From positions 7,893,501 to 7,957,500 of the forward strand of contig JANTQA010000063.1 in NCBI GenBank assembly GCA_027625915.1: 64,000 bases of DNA, read 5' to 3'. The notes under the pieces were generated by a model. That model saw only the letters and a list, made by a program, of their open reading frames with translations. It searched no databases and was not told the DNA's origin. This document shows, piece by piece, positions 35,591 through 46,000 of the stretch; positions within the stretch are counted from its first letter, which is position 1, and each line of letters opens with the position of its first letter. A program made the position numbers and the translations under genes. This DNA is from Anaeramoeba flamelloides. Lineage: Eukaryota > Metamonada > Anaeramoebidae.

Positions 35591-37314
35591 TGGTGACTAT
35601 AGAGAATATGGACTGTTTATTGATATTATTATTATATACTTAATAATTTTTAAATATTCTTGATATTCCTAAACAAACTATGTAAAATTGAATTTTCTCT
35701 AATATTATTAAAATTTTTATATATAAATTTTAAAGTTTTCTTTTTCTCTATATTTTATTATCATGGCCATTTTTATCAAAAAAAAATAATTATACGTATA
35801 AAATAAGATTAATACCACTTCTAAAAATAAGATATAAATAAAATTCAACTAAAATTAAATCCTAATCAATTTAGGAGCTTTTCAAGATATGATTTGAAAT
35901 GTCCATTCTATTTTGGTGTTAAGTTAAGCATGTTTTCGTTTTGTTTTAAATATTTAAAGTGTTGAATTTTATAATACTTTATAGATAATTTACGTAATTA
36001 CCAAAATACTTTGACTTTTTTCCAACAGTACCAGTATCTGAAAATTTTCATAAAACATTAAAATCCATTTTTACAAATATATTATAATATTTAAAATTTT
36101 GATTTTTTTCAAGTATTCAAAATTTTTTGATATGGAAATTTATATTTTTGAATCAAATGTATCTTAAAATAAGCATTTCCTGTCATTTGTTATGATTTTT
36201 TATGAGATTTCTTTGATCTTTCAGATCATTGTGTTAACTTTTAAATAATTATACATTCAAAATTTTTAAAAAAATGTTTACTATTCAATAAACCCCCAAA
36301 AGTTCAAAATTTTTGACTAAATTTGATATTAATCAATTTAAATTTATTTAGAAACAATTTGATTATTCAAATTTTATGTCGATAAATTAATTAGATACAA
36401 GCAACATTTACCATTTATATGAGTATTCAATATAGTTACAACACCTGCTAACTTGAAAACATTTTTATAAAAGTTAATAGATCAAGGCATTATAAAACCG
36501 AAAAAAAACTAAAATATTTCTCTAACGCATTTATTTTCTAGTAAATAATTTTAAACAAATCATTACTATTTTCATTGGAACTGGATATTTACTTCTTCTA
36601 GGAGAGGGTCTTTTTATCAGTACAATCATGAATATTCGATAGTTATGAATGACTGCTTTTACAATTCTCTTATATGCTTACTTAATTTTTTTACCGAAAA
36701 CATTTCATTTATGACTACTAAAAGATTAATAAACTTTTAAGGTTGTTGAGTTAAGAGAACTTGTTCAAATTAGAAAATTTCGGGTTACTTTTCATTCAAC
36801 ATTGTCATTTTGGTTAAAATATATTTTTTGATAACCAAATTGGAAATTAACATAAAAAGTTTGAAAATCAGAATTTGTTTACTTAATTGGTCACTTAATT
36901 TCAACATCATACTACAAAATAATAGAGGTTAGTCCAATGGTACAAATATATTTGAATATAAAATGGAAAATTAGTTAAACGAGGGGTAAACCAAATTTAT
37001 TTTAATTTTGCCTTGTTTTATTTATGAAATTCTAAAAGTTTTTGATCTAATAAATAATTTCCTTGAAATAAAAATAAATAAAACAAATTGTGGAAAATTA
37101 TTCAAACAACCTTGCAGACTTTTTAACTAACGATGCCAAATAAAATCAGTTACATTTTTTTTTTCTCGTTCCAAATATAACCTTTAATTCGCTAATCCGT
37201 AGCATGCCTTGGGCCAAACCAATTTTGAATAGAAAAATGGCTACAGATCAAAACTGTTAGGTTAATTTCTATTTTGTTAAGTATTTTCAAAAAAGTTGGG
37301 ATTTTTTTTTTAGA

Positions 37315-37830
37315 TTTCATAAAAAATCATCTTTGAGAGTGGAGGTGTTCGTTAATTGACAATACCTAATTAAGTTTAATATTAGTACTGATTGAATCAA
37401 TGACTAAGGTATTTATTTCAAAATTCTTTGATTAAAAATTTTCAAAAAAATGGAAAAAAAAAAAAAGCACTTTTTATGGTGTAAACAAGGTACGACCAAT
37501 TTCAATCAAAAAAGGGCAATACGGAAAGGGAAAAATGATTTTTTAAAAATCCGAATACATTTATATATTTAGAATTCTATTGGAATTTTTTTTGAGTTGA
37601 AAAAAGTTAGTAAAACGAGTTTTTATTGATGAAAAAGTAATAATTAACACCAATTTTCACTCATAAAAAATATCAGATAAAATCAAGATCAGAAAATTTA
37701 ATATCCTTTATTTATTTAATACAATACTAATAAAAAAATTGAATTATTATCAAAAACAAAAAAATAGTAGTTCATGATTTAGTATGTTTAAATAATTTTT
37801 TGAAGATTGAGTTTAATAAATATATTATAA
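37315..37830 (+). repeat. Dispersed repeat family B, copy 2
   Basis: It matches 20,840-21,350 in the same orientation over about 500 bases with many small differences. It sits about 0.75 kb upstream of the BTB gene. No coding frame. Confidence 0.6.
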
Positions 37831-38205
37831 AATAAATTTGCCCCAATTTATTGGAAATAGCTTCCCAAATTTGATGTTTATTTGAAAATCTGTTAATTCT
37901 TTTGATCTTACACAAATACTACTAGGAAAATAAGTCCACAAATGTATCTATGGTTAGTAAGTTTAATCTCCACCACTTGTGAGATTCTATTTTGAAAAAT
38001 GGAGTTTGTTTTGTGCTTTGTTGAAAATCAAATCTGGCTAACTTTATCTGTTGTTAGCATTTGGTTCAAGGAAATATGAATCAATTAATATGAATTGACA
38101 ACGTATTTGTAAATATTTGATCACGTACAATTTATTTCAGACTACAATTTAAAGTGTTTTTGGCTTTAGGTTTGTTTGTTATTTTTCCAAAAATTTATTC
38201 TCCAC

Positions 38206-38206
<1 letters not shown>

Positions 38207-38242
<36 letters not shown>

Positions 38243-38488
38243 AGAGAGAGAGAATTATTAACAACAAACGGAAAAGATGAAATAATGAACCATTGAAATT
38301 GTTTGTAAAAAGTTTGGTTTTCAGAAAATTGTAAACAAATACTTTAAGTTTTAAGTAAATTCCATTCCTTTGAAATAAAAATTCGCACATGAGCAAACAA
38401 AGAAAATTAAAAGATTTAATAAACGTTAACTCACTCAATTTCTTCGTATTTCATTTTTTCTTCTTTTACGTTTGTTGTTAATAATTCT

Positions 38489-38531
<43 letters not shown>
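38207..38531. repeat. Palindrome bounded by poly-A and poly-T, upstream of the BTB gene
   Basis: A run of 33 A and a GA repeat lead into AATTATTAACAACAAACG (to 38,270). The mirror arm at 38,469-38,491 is its exact reverse complement over 23 bases and continues into 40 T. The spacer is about 200 bases. The right end lies only 61 bases before the BTB start codon, so the element is in the promoter or 5' UTR and could form a long hairpin in a transcript. Confidence 0.75.
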
Positions 38532-38532
<1 letters not shown>

Positions 38533-38592
38533 TTTTCTTACCCCAAACCAACAAAAATTACAGAGCTAAATCGTTAATTTCATTCTTAAACA

Positions 38593-40428
38593 ATGACAAT
38601 ACGGACAACTGAGCAATTAATTTCACCACTTGTGAATGGATCTGAATTAGCTGATGTTGTTTTTAAAATAGGAGAAGAAGGTGTACAAATGTTTGCACAT
38701 AAACTAATCTTGTCCATCTCGAATCTCTTTTGGAAAAAGCTTTTTTACTCACAAAACAGCAACCGATCAAATGGAAACAAAATCAAGGTGATTCGAATCC
38801 CAGACATCGAGCCTGAATCGTTTAAACCTGTTTTGGATTTTATATACACAAGAAAGGCGGAACTAAAATTAGACATCATTTGGTCGATCTTTGAGGTCTG
38901 TGATCGCTTTGAAATGGATGAATTTAGGCAATTTTCCCTAAACTTTTTAGAAAACAACCTTGAAACAAATCAACTTTTCCATTATTACGAAAAGTCCCTG
39001 AACGATCAGCACCCTGAAATTAGGAAAAGGCTCATCAAATTAATTGAACAAAATTCACAAAAAATCTTTTCTGAGAGAAATTGTTTGAATAATTTGCAAG
39101 AAGAAACAATTTTCCAGATCTTAAAATCACGAAAGTTGCAAGTGAAAGAATTTGAGCTTGTTCAAAGAATTAAAGAAAGAGCAGAATTTCTAATAACCCA
39201 AAAAGAAAACAATAATATCAAGAAGGAAAAGGAAAAAGAAAAGGAAATAGAAAAAGAAAAGGAAAAGGAAGAGGAAGAGGAAGAGGAACAGGAACAAGAA
39301 ACTGAAATGGAAATGAAAAAAGGAAAAACAAAGGAAAAGGAAAAAAAAATTGTAATTAAAAAACAAGTAAAAAAGATAAAACTTAAAAATAACGCTGTGA
39401 TTCAAAACAGCAACAATAATAAAAAAAGAATGAAATGCACATTTCCAAAACAAACCAATAGTCAAGACAAAAATAGAAACGTTAAGAAAAAAAGCGACAT
39501 GAGATTGCAAAGAAAAACATTTCAATATCGCGATATTAGATCTTGTGTGGGCAACCTTCTTGAGAAGATCGATTTAAGATTATTGTCAAACATTGAATTA
39601 GATCAATTAGTCAAAGCGAATTTATTTACAAAAGAAGAAATTAAACAGTCACTGAACCAAATCAAAAATCGGAATCAGAAGAAAAGAGATCAAAGATGCA
39701 AAACAAAGGAGGATTTAAAGATATTATTTATTACGAACGAAACAAAGCAAGCAAGAATAGAAAACATACTCGAGTCCTTAAGATCTAGTGGTATCAAAAG
39801 CATTTCTGTGCTCCACGCAGACAAAGAAATCCCATTTTTGAAAAGGTTAAAAAAATACGATGCGCTTTTCCTCTTTTCTGCGCCAAGGGGGAACTTCAAA
39901 GACCCGATTTGGCTCGGTGACGAAATCTCCAAATATGTCGACGACGGCGGCGGGATCGTGATTTGCGCGTATGCCTGCCTTGCAGAAAGGAAAATCAAAT
40001 CAAAATTTTCATATGCCCTGGACGGCGGGATCAGTGACCAAGCATATCTCCCCATGAAAAAGGGCCCATTTTTTTCGGGCAAAAATGGCAAGACCAGGTG
40101 CGACCTCGGGAAAGTCTTCTTACCAAACCACCCAACAATTAGCCAAGTTAAATGCTTCGATGGCGGCATACACTCGCACAGAATCAACACAGAATTTGTG
40201 CCAGGCGGAGTGGATTCAAAGATGATCGCACAATGGAGCGACGGGAACCCTCTCATCTGCTACAAAAGAAAGTTGGAGCCAAATGGCATTGTTCTGGTTC
40301 TCAACTTCAACCCCGTTTCAGAAAGAAAATTTTTAGGAGACAAAGGTGGCATTTCCGGAAGTTGGTCCATTTTGAGTAATGGCAATAAAATTCTTTCAAA
40401 TGCAATACAATTCGTTGCAATGAATTAA
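38593..40428 (+). CDS. BTB-BACK protein fused to a class I glutamine-amidotransferase-like domain
   Basis: An intronless frame of 611 residues starting MTIRTTEQLISPL. Residues about 15-125 are a BTB/POZ domain (SELADVVFKIG, FAHKLILS, then FKPVLDFIYTRKAEL). About 130-200 look like a BACK-type helical region. About 210-260 is a Lys/Glu tandem insert, followed by a basic linker. From about 374 to the end is a Rossmann-like domain resembling ThuA and class I amidotransferase folds: KILFITNE at the first strand, YDALFLFSAP, then EISKYVDDGGGIVICAYACL. The usual nucleophile-elbow pattern G-x-C-x-G is not obvious, so catalysis is doubtful and a ligand-binding or scaffold role is likely. BTB domains usually dimerise and recruit Cullin-3, so this could be a substrate adaptor. 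The C-terminal domain is markedly more G+C-rich than the flanks. Confidence 0.8.
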   Translation: MTIRTTEQLISPLVNGSELADVVFKIGEEGVQMFAHKLILSISNLFWKKLFYSQNSNRSNGNKIKVIRIPDIEPESFKPVLDFIYTRKAELKLDIIWSIFEVCDRFEMDEFRQFSLNFLENNLETNQLFHYYEKSLNDQHPEIRKRLIKLIEQNSQKIFSERNCLNNLQEETIFQILKSRKLQVKEFELVQRIKERAEFLITQKENNNIKKEKEKEKEIEKEKEKEEEEEEEQEQETEMEMKKGKTKEKEKKIVIKKQVKKIKLKNNAVIQNSNNNKKRMKCTFPKQTNSQDKNRNVKKKSDMRLQRKTFQYRDIRSCVGNLLEKIDLRLLSNIELDQLVKANLFTKEEIKQSLNQIKNRNQKKRDQRCKTKEDLKILFITNETKQARIENILESLRSSGIKSISVLHADKEIPFLKRLKKYDALFLFSAPRGNFKDPIWLGDEISKYVDDGGGIVICAYACLAERKIKSKFSYALDGGISDQAYLPMKKGPFFSGKNGKTRCDLGKVFLPNHPTISQVKCFDGGIHSHRINTEFVPGGVDSKMIAQWSDGNPLICYKRKLEPNGIVLVLNFNPVSERKFLGDKGGISGSWSILSNGNKILSNAIQFVAMN

Positions 40429-43034
40429 TGAAATTTTTATTTTTTTTTTTTTTTTTTTTTTGAGGTCCAAATCTTCATTTTGCTTTAATTTTTCGAACGA
40501 GCGAGCATTCTACACTAAAATTAAAAATTTTGAGCAAACAACATAAGGAATCACTCAAATGTTGGTAAACCTCTTTAATAATTGTGTTAGTTCATACTTA
40601 TTAATAGACGATGAGTTTAAAAGTTTTTTGATCTTGACATATTTTTTAAAATAATTTATAACGTTTCCATGATAATGCTAATTTTTGACGTTTTTGTTCA
40701 AAGCATACGTATTAAAATCGATACCCTATTTTTTTAAAAGTTTTTTTACTCAATTTGCAATTTTTTTTTTACAAAAAGTTTGATTGTTTGTATGTATACT
40801 TATAAGGTAGAGGTAACTTGGCAAGAGATTTCTTGTTTATAAATTACAAAAAATATGATTTAATAATAGAATAATAATGTTTGATGAAGGAACATAAATT
40901 TGGAAATTGAAAATGATTCTTCAAAAATAATAATAAAAAAAAAAAGATAATAATACCGTTATTTCTACAATACATATCGGGTTTGTTGATTGGACTTACT
41001 CAGATATAAATATTTATCTTTTTAATACAAGAATTTTTAATATTTTAATTATTTTTTTTTCTTCTCTTTTTTATTTAGTAACTTTTCTTTGATTACTCCT
41101 TTCTCACAATAAATAAATAGATAATACAAGAATTTTTCCTAGGAAATGATGTGTTTTGCAAGCGATTCCTAAAAAAGTAGGGGAGTTTTATTTAAAATTA
41201 TTTTTCTTAAATAAACACAACAATCATAAAACTATTTAAATATAGAAAATTGTGATCCATCCTTTATTGATTATTACCATTTTGGAAAAAAAGTGAAACA
41301 TGGTTTTTCATTGGGAACATTACTGAAAATGAAAAGTAAAATCAACTCAAAAAAGAAATCAATTAACTTCAAATAATAACCCATTATATTATTTTCAATC
41401 AAACCAACAAATACAATTTAACTCTATTTGATTTATCGAAATTGTTGCTGTGATTTTGGAGATCTCAAAAATAGTCAAGTTTTTCAACAAATTTTTAATA
41501 ATTGATCAATCAAAGAAAAACCCAAACCAAAAGATAGTATTAAAAAAACTCTTATTATAATGAATACTCCATTTTGTCATTAATTATTTGATTTTTCTTT
41601 TTTTTCATTGATCTTACTTTTAAAAAATATATAAATCCCGGCACCCAGTGCCCCACTATGAGAGTTGTGGAATACCAATTATTAATCACGGTATGTGGAA
41701 TTTTTATCTAAACTTTCTATCGGGGTTTTACTCCTCCTGTGTATTCAGGACGTGTATAGTTTCTAATTGGCCATGAAAATGATAAATTTATTTTTTATAT
41801 ATATTTTAATTATTTTTTTTCTTCTCTTTTTTTTTTATTTGATGATTTTTCTTTAATTACTCCTTTCTATAAATTAATAAAAAAAATTGATCTTACTTTT
41901 CATTTTCAGAAATTTTCCCAAATAAAAACCTTGTTTCAATTTTTTTCCCTGTTTCACTTTTTTTCCACGTTCGTTATTAATAATTCAATTTATTTAATAG
42001 TGTGAAATTACTCAAAGAAATAAAAGATATTAAAATTTGTGATCTCTATTGTAAATGATATTTTTAGGAGTGAAAAGTTATGATGATTTTTTTTACTTCA
42101 GATGAAAAAATTGTTTTCTTCATAGAGTTAATCTTGGTAAAAGTTCCAATAGAATGAAAAACTTTTCAGTATATTTTATGGTTAAAAAAAATCATTTGTG
42201 TACTTATCATTAACATAATTTTTTTTTAAAAAAATGGGCCGAGTTTCATTTTACCCAAAAAAAAGTAAAATTGTTTTTTTTTATTTTTTGGAAATGTTTT
42301 TGTTTTGAATAATTTATTGGACCGACCTCAATTTTTTTTGAAATTCTTCAATCACCAAACAATTTTGATAAAATATTATATTTGATTTTTTTATCCCAAA
42401 TACTACTAAAATTATAAGAATAAAATAATTCCAGATCTATTGGTTCTTCAAAATACTAATTTACGTAATTTTATTGTAAAAATAATACCACATACTAATC
42501 TCAAAAAATAATTAATAATTTTTATTATTAGATATCTGAAATAATTAATTTTTATATATTAAGACAATTTCATAAAGCAGATATCATTTTGAGTCTTTTA
42601 TTTGACAAAAATTTGATTTTTTAATTTATATATTAAAGTAAAAAATTTTATCGAAAATCAATTGTAATTTTTAAAAAAATATTAATCTCAAAGAAACGAA
42701 ATTTTCAAAGATAGACAATAAAAATAATCTCCAAAACTAATAATCAACAACAATTATAATATCAAACCTCATTAGGTATTGATTTAGTTTTGGAATATTT
42801 CAAAGATGAGAGGAATTATTACCGAATGAAGAAACAGTAAAAATTGAAAATTAAGAGAATAAAATTATTTGACTTTAAAAAAAAGTTACTAACTTTACTA
42901 ATCAACTCATTAAAGAGTAGAAGCTCATCCTAAACATTTGTAACTTAACAATAATAACACATTGTTTCCAAACAGATCAAAACTGAATCCAAAATTTTAA
43001 TAGATGCCAATTCATTTTTTTATCCTTTGTTACA
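40429..43034. other. Gene-free region between the BTB protein and the membrane protein
   Basis: A T-run follows the BTB stop codon. About 41,035-41,115 and 41,805-41,880 are direct repeats of a TTTTCTTCTCTTTTTT...GATTACTCCTTTCT block. Between them is a small G+C-rich island (about 41,636-41,780). About 41,990-42,330 may be a decayed reverse copy of family B. No exon is supported. Confidence 0.45.
41636..41780. other. Unexplained G+C-rich island
   Basis: Roughly 145 bases stand out from the surroundings. The first part folds as GGCAC-CCA-GTGCC, and GTGGAATACC faces GGTATGTGG further on. It encodes no convincing peptide in either strand. I compared it by eye with tRNA, 5S, U1, U2, U4, U5 and U6 patterns and found no match. 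It may be a structured non-coding RNA or a repeat fragment. Confidence 0.3.
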
Positions 43035-46000
43035 ATGAAAAAACTTTTTTTTGTTTCAATTATTTTTTTTCTTCTCTTCATTTTTGCTAACTGTCGATCT
43101 TTTACACTCAAAACTTTATTACCAGGAAGTTGGGAATTAAATTCAAATATTCTAGAGGAAGAAAATGAATTTTTAGGTATCAATATTTCACTTGATCTTT
43201 TGGATAATAAAAAACAAAACAACAACCATCCTTAAACTTTTTTTTTTTATTTATTTTTATTTTATTTTTTTATTGGGGTTGTTCTGTATTTTTTGGATAC
43301 ACTCCAATTCCAAATTGAATTTCTTCAAACAAACAAGAACAAGAAAACAAAAAATATTTTCTGGTTTTCCAAGCTTTTGGTGATATTGTAAAAGGTGTAA
43401 TTTTTAGTAAAGAAAACATAAAAACCGAGAGTGAAGCAATCACTAGTGGAGAAACTGAAAGCGAAACTGAAACTGATAACGACTCACAGATACAACACGA
43501 AGAATTAAAAAATAACCGATCAAATTATACAAAAATGGGTTACCTAAAAATGTAAGAATTTTGCTTAATAAATATTTCATTTTGCCTTTCAAGATTTTTT
43601 TCTTTTTAGTTTCTTCTCAAGTCTGAACAAAATTTAATTCTTTCTTGTGAATTTTTAGTCTTATTGTTTTTGATTAAATGAATACTTGTTATCAAAAAAA
43701 GAAAATTTAAATTTGCTCAAAAGAAAAGTATATTAAAAAAATATATGAAGAATTTTCTTTGTGGTGGGTTACAAAAACCTCGTTCACTGTGGATCTTGTT
43801 TATGAATTCAAAATGGATACAATACGATCCCATCAGGGTTTTGTTTGATCCAGAGATTTTAAAATAAATCCAAACAACAATAACATTTCAATATAGTATA
43901 TGGTTTGGTGTTTTGTTTGGTTTTAAAAGTTGATAAAAAAAAAATGAAAAAGCATTTATTTTCTATTGATTTATTCTCAAACAGTTTTTTAGTTTGGGTG
44001 AAAATCATTAAATTTTGATTGGTTGATATTCCATTTCTTTTTTGGATGTTAAATTAGTTCGATTTCCAAATTTTCAAAAAGTTGATTTTATATTCTAATT
44101 TTCAAACTTTTTTTCAATTTTAATAAGTGTAATTTTCAATTATCAACCAAATTGTCGTTTTTTAAAATAAAAGAGTTGATTGTTCCAATTCTCTCACAAC
44201 GAAAATATGATGTGAAAATTGATTACTTTTCATTGGATCCATAATTTTTACAAAGTATTTTTTAAAATTATTGTTTATTTTGTCTGTGATTGAAAATCGG
44301 ATCATTTTGATTTTATTCATAATTCTTTTGAAAGGGTTTAATTAAAAATACTTTGATTCTTTTTTCTTTAAAACCTAAAAAAGAGGTTTTTAAAAAAAAA
44401 AAAGAACGAAGGAAAAAGGAATTTTTCAGAAGAAAAGAAATCACAGAAATCAGAGAAACAAAAGTGTAACCGTCATTTTCCCATGAAAAGGCAACCTTCG
44501 TGCTTCTCTGAATCAAGAACAAAAAATTATTGATTTATTTGGATTTTTTTCTGAAAAAGTTAATATTCTCTGAATGAACAATACCAAATTTTCTTCATTT
44601 TATTAATAGGACTTAATTTGATACTTTTCGAAAATCAACCCCACTTGAAAATTTTTGTCACACCAAAATTCAAATTTTTGACTTTATAAAAAATCAAATT
44701 GATCCAGGGAAAATTATTATTATACAAATTTGGGAAAATTTCAAAATAGACAATTTTATTCAAAATCGTCAATTTCATTGAACTATATTGGATAAGGTAT
44801 TTAAAAACCCCCCTTTTTCGGGAAGGTTATAGTTTGACAGGGATGGTTCGGATGTATGTTGGGGAATTTCGGCCAGGATTTTGAAAAAAAAAATAATTAA
44901 GAGATCAATTAGACTTTTGAAACTTGTGTTTTAAGGGGTAAAAATATTCCACAAAACTTTGGAGGTTAAAATTGGATTTTGAACAAATTTTTAAAAATAT
45001 TTAGTATTGATGATTTCAACATTTTGAATTTTCTACAATTTAAGTAATCAAATACTACTAATCACAAAATAATCTTTTTGATTTTTCCTCCTACAATTAT
45101 TAAAAAGCATTAAAAACTTTCATACCAATGAAAATAATCAAGAAAATCTTCAAAAATACGAAAAAATTCATTTTGACCAATTTTGAAATTTAATAATATA
45201 ATCACAAATTTGATACTTTTTGAAAATATTTGTTTAAAAAAAGGGCTTCTGTGATTTCTGTGATGATTTTATGAAAAATCTAATATTCCCTGAATTAGCA
45301 TTACCAAATCTTCTTCATTTTATTAAAAGAACTTAATTTGATACTTTTCGAAACTCAACCCCACTTGAAAATTTTTGTCACACCAAAATTCAAATTTTTG
45401 AAAAAAAACTAATGTAAATAAATTATAGGGAAAATACTGAATTAGAACTATTAACTAATTGAAATTTCAACAATTATTGATCACTTACAATATCCACAAA
45501 ATATAATTTAATAAATAATTAACAATCTAAAATAAAAAAATTAAACAATGTGTCAAAAATTTTGGAGTGAGAGAATTTATTGTTAAGGGTTAAATGTTTA
45601 ACAATTAATTTGTTAAAGAGACAATTTTGAAGTGACTGAATGTGCGTTAACTAAATCAAAGAGTGTATATAATAGAAACAGTCATAAGAAGAATTTAAAA
45701 TTCAATTTAGTTTTCTAAAATAAAATCATGAGTCTAAAAAAATATATAAAATAAGAGAAAAGTGAAGAAATAAAAAAAATGAAGAATTTACAAATAAATA
45801 ATAAGGAAAAACTGAAAGTTATATTAGATCCAGATGAATTTGCATGTTTAGGGTGTAGGGGGTTAATTGAATATTTGAGTTCCTTATTCTCCTTATAGCG
45901 TATTGAGTAGTATTTGGTCAAAAGGTATTCAATAGTGATGTAATAGATTTCTTTTGTCTTCATTTCCCTCGGTAATTCATCTGTATCTTCTTTAGACGAT

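Larger units (their letters stand above)
34126..38592. other. Gene-free region between G-alpha and the BTB protein
   Basis: Contents are a palindromic block with a short LINE-tail-like segment (about 35,215-35,700), a family B repeat (37,315-37,830) and the poly-A/poly-T palindrome next to the BTB gene. Some 1.5 kb around 35.8-37.2 kb shows nothing I can name. Confidence 0.5.

Noticed and set aside
38166-38438. 90-codon minus-strand frame with a Phe run
   Set aside because: It reads through the poly-A/poly-T palindrome; the Phe run is the homopolymer.
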